From: Phallusia fumigata
Lineage: Eukaryota; Chordata; Ascidiacea; Phlebobranchia; Ascidiidae
Direction: 5' to 3'
Length of the DNA: 64,000 nt
Assembly (NCBI GenBank): GCA_008931825.1
Contig: QXVZ01023849.1
Span: 1-64,000, forward strand
This document shows positions 54,301 to 63,300 of this stretch, piece after piece. The notes under the pieces are model-generated. The model had not been told where the DNA came from. It did not search any database and worked only from the letters and a program-made list of their open reading frames with translations. A program made the translations under genes and the position numbers. Numbering within the stretch: the first letter of the stretch is position 1; each line of letters begins with the position of its first letter.

Positions 54301-57300
54301 TTGCCCTACAGGTTTGTCGTCTCTTTTGCATGAAATGTTTTGTGGATTTGAATGAAACTTTTGCAGGTGGTAAATATGGTCATCTGTTTCGTTTTACCCC
54401 ATAGCCCCAATGGTTGCCTTGCTAGCCCCAAAATTGTAACATGTTTTTAACATTAAGCGCACCACAAACATTAGTTTAGTTTGGACTATATACACAATTT
54501 GGTAACAGTACAGACTTGCCTTACCATGCCAGACAAATAACATCCCAGTTGTCTGACCCTGCGAACGAGGGAAAACCATGTGGTCACAACACCTCCATAG
54601 TAAAAAGGGTCCCCATTTTGAGCACTTTCTAAAATTTTTGGTTGGTGACTGTTAGTATGCAATATTTTGTAGGACAAAGGAAACTTTTACAGGTGCTATA
54701 TTGGGTCTTGTGGGTGAGTTTAACCCTTAGGTCTAGCCCTGATAGCCTCCATAAATAGGTTAAATTATGTAACAATGCTCTTGTGGTGTATTAATTTCTG
54801 TGTTTGATTCAACAGACTTGAATTAAATTATATAACCATAATAGTTCCATAAAGGGGGCACATATTGTTTTTACTCTGTTTTTTTCTTCATTTTTTTTCT
54901 GTCTAATGCGAGTTTGTTCATAGTTTTGATCAAGAAGGAGTTGTTCAAATTTGTTCAAAAACACATGATAGATGGGATAGAAGTTGTGCACTGACATTTG
55001 ATAGTTGATGCAATGTATAGTATTTTAGTGCAAAATAACCTGACATGAGGGAGTGATTGACGAGTTTATGACACAAGTGATGCTCAGCTGGTAACAGGCT
55101 GCTATTTCACACATAAATGGGCGCTTATTCGGTGCAGCAAGGCGGGCGTTTTGCTGATTAAAATTAAGCGGTGCTGACGTCGATATGTTTGCTGTTTTGC
55201 GATGTAGAAGACAGTGTGCACAGCAATTTCTTATGTTCGTACACACAACACCTCACAACGTGTAGAAAAGAGATTATCATTTTTATGACAGACGAGTCCC
55301 ATCTATTGATACTACACCACTGCTTTGTGTGATTGCGTAGTGTTAACCGAGATTTGCTAACTAACGCTGTAAAAGATAATACATTACAATAACTTGTTTT
55401 CATTTATAATTGTACTTGTACTCTCTTGTAAAGTAGCATGTAAGCTTATATTTGGTAGGTCAAAAGCACAATGTTGTTGTTGGATTTACAGCGCGTTGCT
55501 GAAACCGCATTGGAAAGGGTCGTTTAGAGTTTGTAGTTTACTACAGCTTGGCCAAAGGTCACTGCAGGTCAAACTATTGATTAGTGTGACTGTGGGGTTT
55601 AATTCTTGCTTTTTGACATTGAGATTGAAATTGACATGATGTAAGAAATAATTTAGTTAAAATATAAATGGAAATCTTTACTTTTTGTTCCCCCCTGTAA
55701 NTTGTTTTCCCACCAATTGCACTCTCTTCTTGTACAGGAGCATGTAAGCTTATATTTGGTAGGTCATAAAGCGCAACGTTGTCGTTGGATTTGTAGTGCA
55801 TTGCTGAAACCATGTTGGAAAGGGTTGTTTAGAGTTTGTAGTTTACTACGGCCTGACCACTGCAGGTCAAACTATTGGTAAGTGTAACTGTGGGGTTTAG
55901 TTCATGCTTTGGACATTGAGATTGAAATTGTAGGAAATGATTTAGTTAAATTATGATGTAGGAAATGATTTAGTTAAATTATAAATGGAAATCTTTACTT
56001 TTTGTTTAAATTTGTAAAACTGATTTTTAAACCGATCACGTCTTAAAAACATCACTGCTATTCAGAAATTGCATGTGTGTGGGGACCCATATGATTATGC
56101 TAGCAGAAACAATCATGTTATAAAATGCCAACGGAATTAGGGACCCAATGTAATGTGGGTATTGAACATATATCCAATGTAACAAAGAAAATAGTATATG
56201 TGGAGAACATCATTTTGAGGTGGTAGTGTATGTGGAATAAAATATTGAGAACGCTACCTCTCTAGTTTTTTTAAATATCTGCCACAATTTTTATATGTAT
56301 CATGACAAATTCCATGCGTTTCTGCCTGCAGCAACAATAATGTCATAAAAACTATAGGTAACTATGGGACCCAACATAGCAAAAACACAGTGAATATGTC
56401 ATTTTTAACTGGAGTGAAAGAGTATGTGGAATAGCAATATGGTAAAAGCCACCCATCTAATTTGTTTTATAATTTCTTTTTACAGCAAGTATAACTTACA
56501 AACAAATGTGTGTGTAATAAATACAGATTTACCAGTAGTATTGTGCATGTAGATAGGGATAAATTTATTTTGTAAAATGATTTTTTCATGGAATAGCATG
56601 TGAATACCTGTGCTTTCTGTACGAATTTGCCATGCTTAGAATTTTTCTTGTTTAGATCAATCATTGTAAAATTAAGTCCTGAAACAGAATTAGACACAAT
56701 CCAATGGCTTCGCAATAAAACATTTGGACAACTTGCAGAGCTCCTAAAGTCCAGCAACCCACAGCTAGTTGCTGATTATGCTGCTGGGTTGATCACAGTA
56801 CTAAATGAGGTAATGTACATGCAAAGGAACCTATTTGGGACTTTTTTGCTGAATTTAAAGTTTTCAACTAATCAACAGAATTCAAACTATATTCAAGCAT
56901 GATTGCATATACTTGATGAAATGTTTTAAAAACTCAGTTTTGTTCTTCAGTAGCAGAATTTTTTTTAACCAGCTATTGCATTTACTCATTAAAGGATTCC
57001 GAACTGAAAAGTACAGCTAGTGAAGACCTAACCTTTGAAAGTCGGAAAGAAATACGCAATAACATTACAAGAACAGTAACCTCACTGTCAACACAAACTC
57101 TAGACGAAATGAAACAAGTAACAACTGTTTTTAAACAGTGTGTGGTAAGTATCACGAATCGTGTACAATTGTTATTGATGTGCAAAGTCCTTCCAAATTT
57201 TACCGCTTAAAGAAGTATTATAGGTAAATCCCTTGTTTGACTCTTTACCTATGGCTGAAGAGAGGAACATATATTGTTTTACCCTTCCCTGAATGAGACA

Positions 57301-60300
57301 CAATTTTTTTCCCATTATTTCTCCTTTTCTTCTCTGCATGTAGAATATAAGCAAAGATAGCAGACGTTGTTGTTGAATTTATAGCGCATCACTAAAACCA
57401 TATTCGAAAGGGTTGTTTAGGGTTTGTTGTGCGGTTTGCTGCTCTTCAGCCAAAGGTCACCACAGGTCAAAATATTGATTAGTGTTTATATCATGCTTTT
57501 AACATTGGTATGGTAATTGGCATGACCTAAGAAATTATTTGGTTAGATTGTAGATTGTATTTTTGTTTGCATCTTTTATACTGATTCTTAAACTGCTCAC
57601 AGTCTATTATAACCACTTTACATTTGCATGTGTGTGGATCCATACATTTATGCATGCAGAAACGATTATGTTATAAAATGCCAAGGAAAATAGGGACCCA
57701 ATGAAATGCGGGTATTAAATATATATCCAATGTAATGAATGGAATGGTGTATGTGGGAAACAGCATTTCATTAATCCATGTTTTTTCAATTTTGCAGAAA
57801 ATTCCTTCTGAATTGCAAGATTCTGATTTACAAAATGTCAGTATTTTAAAGCTCATAGAGTTAGCAGATCAAATGCCAGAGTATGTTGATGCGGCAAGTC
57901 AAACAACCTTTATGACTGTTACAGTCAACCTTATGGATATAGCAAGCTATATGGTTGATTCATTGAACTTTGTGGTTTATGGACAAGAGTTGCCTCGTGT
58001 TGTGGAAGGTTTGTAACTTACCTATAGAAATAGTATTTTAGATAACATGTAGGAAAATTATGGGCCACATGGAATATAGGACTTACAATGTTCTTAGTCT
58101 TCTATTCTGTTGAACACTGGTTTTTAGTTTCTTATTGCCTGCAAAAACAATTGGGCCATGAAAAAGCTAAAGTCCTACTATAACAGGAACTAATGTAAAC
58201 TAATAAAGTGAGTATGAATCCCTTTTGATGGAGTTATAGTGTATGTGGAATAGCAATATGGTAAAAATTACCTTTTTAGTTGTTACCCTAAATGAATGTG
58301 TCATGTTTTGCAGAATCAAAATCAATTAATGAAACATACAGGAAAGAAATGGTGGAGATTTTAATGGAATCTGCATTGCAGCTCACCAGTAACGTTCTTG
58401 ACGGAAAAGTTGAAGGAGAAGAACCTTTTTTTCTTAATGCAACAGCACTTTCCTCTATCGGTGCTCGGACTAACCTTGCAAACATGAATAGGTGTAAAAA
58501 GAAACTTACATTTGAATCCTCAACCCAAATAGCTACATTACTATTAAATGGGTCTGCTTATTGTTTTTTTTTGTCTTATGTCAGTTTTTTACCTGATTTT
58601 GTAATCTGTTGACATATTATTATTAAGTGATTTGGTTTTAAATAGCTAAGTGAATGAAGAACTAATGTAATGTGGGTAATAAATAGCCAACAAACATATT
58701 AATAGAAAGGGTTTTGTTAAAATTCTTAAACACTGTGTTTTGTGTGTGTGTGTGTGTGCCACTGTTTTAGTTATTAACTACATTTAAATAATTCACAGTT
58801 CTGTTCAAAATGATGGCTGTTTCTTCGAATTTCCCCGAAGTTTGTTTTACAACGTTTCTGACGACACAGAAATTTTGTACATACTTGTTGTAGCCGAGCA
58901 GGTAAAAACAATGAATAAGTGCATTTATGATTTTTTTATTAGTATTTTTCAGTTTTATCTGTGTCAGCTTCATAGTTTTATGGCCCTTTGTGTTTGTTTA
59001 ACTAGAAACAGTTTTGCATTGAATTTTCATAATCCTAAAAAATAGTATTGATAAAAAATTCCCCACATATTTAGCAATGAAGCATTTGCGTTTGTGTAAA
59101 GATTTAGCTATGCCCAGTTGTGATCAGTTGACTTTACAGCTGCACAAAAGGTTTTTTACTTCCAGTTTTGATTAAGTTTATTGATGGGTCCCCTTTGGAC
59201 ACATATTGTTTTTATTTTTTTGTCTAATGCGAGTTTGTTCCCACGCTTTGGTCAAGAAAGTGTCATTTAAAATTTTTTTAATTTTTATACATGATAGATA
59301 GGTATTTAACACTGACAACTTTTTACCCCAGTTCACCCATTGTTTAACCTCAGCCATCGATTTTTAGTAAATTTTTTTTCGTGTGGTGTGGCAATATGAT
59401 CAAATCCAAGCGGTCTGACATGTAATCAAATTGCACAATGCGCACCTGTTGGTTTGGTGCATATAGCACAGAAGGATGCAAAATTGGCATTCCTCCTGCA
59501 TTGTTAAACAAACGAAAATAAATTTATGTTGCTTGCCTTGCATGTGTTTGGTGTAAACCAGTCATTATGAAAACAGAAAATTTTAAAATAGCAATTTTGA
59601 ACAAAGTTAGTCATCCAAATGTTTCCTTTGTTACATGCCCTTTATTTCAGACATACTAATCCAAATGTGTTGACATTTAAAGCATATACATGTAGGACTT
59701 ACTTACTTACTTTGTAGAATCCATATACATTTGGTTACACACAAAACGAACTTGCAACATCTGGCCAAACTAATATATCAACAAGGGTTCCAGCATTTGA
59801 GTGTAAGATCGCTAGTGATGCCAATTTTAAAGTGTGCAATGTTAACCAAGACATTGATTCATCTTCACAAGAATTAATTAAAATGGTTATGGCACCAAGT
59901 AATCGGAAATTCATTCCATCTGAAGATACAAGTGAAATTGCTGAGATTTCAAGAGGCACCAACTACCATCCACGTGTAAGTATTATGTATGTATAGTTAG
60001 CATTTTCTTTAATTTAAAAAAATGAAATAAAAATATCTGCTTCTGTTCTGTACATATGTTCGCTTTAAACTAAAAAACTTTTTGCTTGTGTGGGGACCCA
60101 TGCGTTTCTGCCTGTAGAAACAATCACCTTACAAAAAGCCTAAGTAACTATGGGACCCAATGTAAAATAACATGGTGAATATATATGCATTTTCAAGTGG
60201 GGTAATAGTGTATATGGAATGGCAATATAGTGAACGCCACTCCCAGGGCTAGAAAAAATGCAAATTTCCCAGGAAGCCAACAAAAATTTCCTGCTAATTT

Positions 60301-63300
60301 TGGGCAAATCCCCTAAGTTCCTGTTACAAAAACAAAAAATTTCCCGTGAGTAGGACCAATTTCCCGGGAAGGAGCTTCCCCATTTCCCCACTTTTTCCCA
60401 CCATGGCCACTCCCCAGTTGCTATTTCAATCATGTAAAACATGCAAATACAATTGGTTTATAAAACCTGTATTAAATGGTATATTTAATTTCTAATATAC
60501 TTGGACTTAAATCCTTACAACTCCATATTCAATTTTGAACATTCTTAATAGAACTGTAGCCTTGTACTAGAATTTTGAGACTGGAAATTGATCGAAAAAT
60601 GTTTTCTGTTTGTTTGTTGCTTGGTCTTGTCATTTTGATTATGTTTTGCATAGGATGGTTTGATCTTCAAAAACTTCACGCTAAAAGGTATGCAGTCAAT
60701 CGGTTTGTCCATTGGAAACAATAATACAGATCGTGATACTGCTGTATACATTATGATTGTATATGACCTGATGTCTAATCCAGAAGTAACCGAGTCAACA
60801 CCATATCTAGGTATGCGATATACCTAATTTGTTTTTTGCTTACTTGTTTATTATTGTGTATAGCATGTATTGTTGACATATTTTTTTGGACAGATGTTTT
60901 CTTTCACACAAAGTTTCTTCCCAATGCAACTGATTGTGATAGACACATGCGACTAACAAATGAATCGGTTCAACCTCAAGCCAACCATATTAATTACACA
61001 ATTTATATTGACTCAGAGTAAGTGTTAGCATAATCCAGTGTGTGAGGTCATCCTTAAATTTTTTCAATTTTTCCAGGGATGGAATCAACACAATTCCGAA
61101 GTATTATTTAAATGTCAGTAGCTATTATAAGTTTCATGATGTGAAGTTACAGGTGGCTGTGTATTACAGTGCTTGTCAATTTTATGATACTGAGGTATGC
61201 AGGAAAAATGTGTTGTCATTTTCCTATTTTGTAATATTTGACTGATTACCAAAATTAATAACTATTAAACTTCCTTAATGCATGTAATCAGAAAAAAAAC
61301 TTTGCTATGTTATGTTGTTAGAAAAATTTGGCTCTCAATGCTTAATCCCTTAATTTGCTTTTGGGCAACCTAATTGTCCTTGAGTGAAATATACTTTTTT
61401 ATAATCGATTTTAAATTTTTAAACAGATTTGGATTTTAGAATAGTTTACGTCAAATTTTGTTGTTGTTTTTACTCATGCAAATTTCCACATTTTTAGCAA
61501 GCTTATTTTATGCCCTTTTACTTAAGAAATCAGTATGGAGCTCTGAAGGTCTAAGAACATCACATGAAACTATTTCTTCTGCAGCAGTTTGTTACTCAAG
61601 TCATTTGACCTCATTTGGTTCATTTGTATTGAATCCCCCAAATGTTGTGGATATTACTGATATAAAGGTTGATTGATAAATTTTTCTTTTTTAAACTAAT
61701 AATCTAACTGAACCAGTTATTTAAATACTTTTATCACACTAATTTAAACTTATAAAACTGTGTTTTCTCAGTTAGCCCAAAAACGTTAACATGTATGTAC
61801 ATCGCAGCTACATTACACAAACTTTCTTTGCACTTTATGTACAAATGAACCTGTATCCTGATACCTGTCTGGAAATATATGAAGTAATACATTTTTTTCA
61901 TTAGGTTTTTTTTTTAGACTGAATAAAAACACACAAAACCAAGCAACAATCGTCTACCCGAAATATTTTAGCTTCATGACATATTAAATTTTTTTAGCAC
62001 AGGTATATTTATGTGCCTCCGACAAAAAGCCAAAACCATTTTTCATTTAACCAAATGTGTTGTTTTTAAATTTACTTCAAACAACTACAGTAAAACTGAC
62101 GGCTGACATTTTAATTTCCTCAAAATAAAATATTTGTGTTTGACTTTTTTTCAGAACATAAACTTTTCTCAAAATCCCGTTGCTCTTATCGTTGTTGTGG
62201 TCGTCTTCTCCCTTTACTTAATTGCAGCAATTAGATGTCGATTTTTGGACCTAAAAGACCTTGAAAAGGCCAACAGTATCCCGCTTTGTGGTTCGAATGG
62301 CTCCCATAAATATGAAATAACAATCAAGACATCACCTGGCATTGGGAGTGGTAGGAATGCATGGTAATTAAACCTTTTTTTTTTGTAAACATTCCAATCG
62401 CTTCTGACAGGAACAACTGCTAATGTTGGGATAATTGTTTATGGGTATGAGGCTCGGTCTGGTTCCAAGCACTTATTTAAACAAGATGCATTTCAAAGAG
62501 GTTCAGTAGATGTTTTTCAAATTTCCTGTGACATTGAACTTGGAAGCATTTACAAAATCAAATTGTGGCATGATAACACAGGTGGGCATCCTTTTTTGAA
62601 GTACTTCTTTAATGTACAAATATATACAAATACACTTCATCGACAATTGCAATCACATGATTACTACTAAAAACCATTTACATGTGTTGATTTGTGCTTG
62701 CAGGTTTGGACCCTGCATGGAATGTAAGCCGTATAATGATAAAAGATATGCAGAATGAAGAACATTACTTTTTTTTGGCTGACACATGGTTGCAGGTATA
62801 TCCCCATGATAAAGATGAATCTTGTTTAATAAAGACATTTGCTGTGGCAAGTAAGTATTGCTCCCATTTATCTGGCTACATGTATAACCTTTTTCTGAAC
62901 AGTTGTTATTTGACTTTCTGTTATTTTGATTTTGTAACTTAGGTTAGCTTTAGTTTATTACATTCACCTGGTTGAAGAAATGCTTCTCAAGTCCCAGTTC
63001 AGAAAGGCAAGATTTTTCCCCCACTTGGCTGTCTTGGTGATTAAAAATAATAGGGGTTGTGAGCATTAGCAATTACATCCTCTCTAGTTACATTAATAAC
63101 TGCTTGTGTGAATACAAGACATTTTGTCTTATGCTGCTAGGAAAGCATAGTTTTAAAAAATAAAATTTGTACTAAGGTGATGAAGAATTGTCAGACTTTT
63201 CTTTGAGATTCGGCAACCAACTGGCATATGGATGGGAAGATGTACATCTTTGGCTTTCCCTGATTGAAAGGCCTGTTAGAAGCAACTTCACAAGAGTCCA

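Noticed and set aside
58492-58612. Extension of exon 48 to the stop at 58612
   Set aside because: The extension is hydrophobic and unlike the family. The donor at 58492 matches phase 2 of exon 49 and gives a continuous GAIN-like sequence. A minor truncated isoform cannot be excluded.
61500-61526. Earlier acceptor for exon 54 after TTTTTAG at 61499
   Set aside because: It would bring the GPS frame out of phase with exon 53. The acceptor ending at 61526 keeps the frame and gives the normal GPS spacing.
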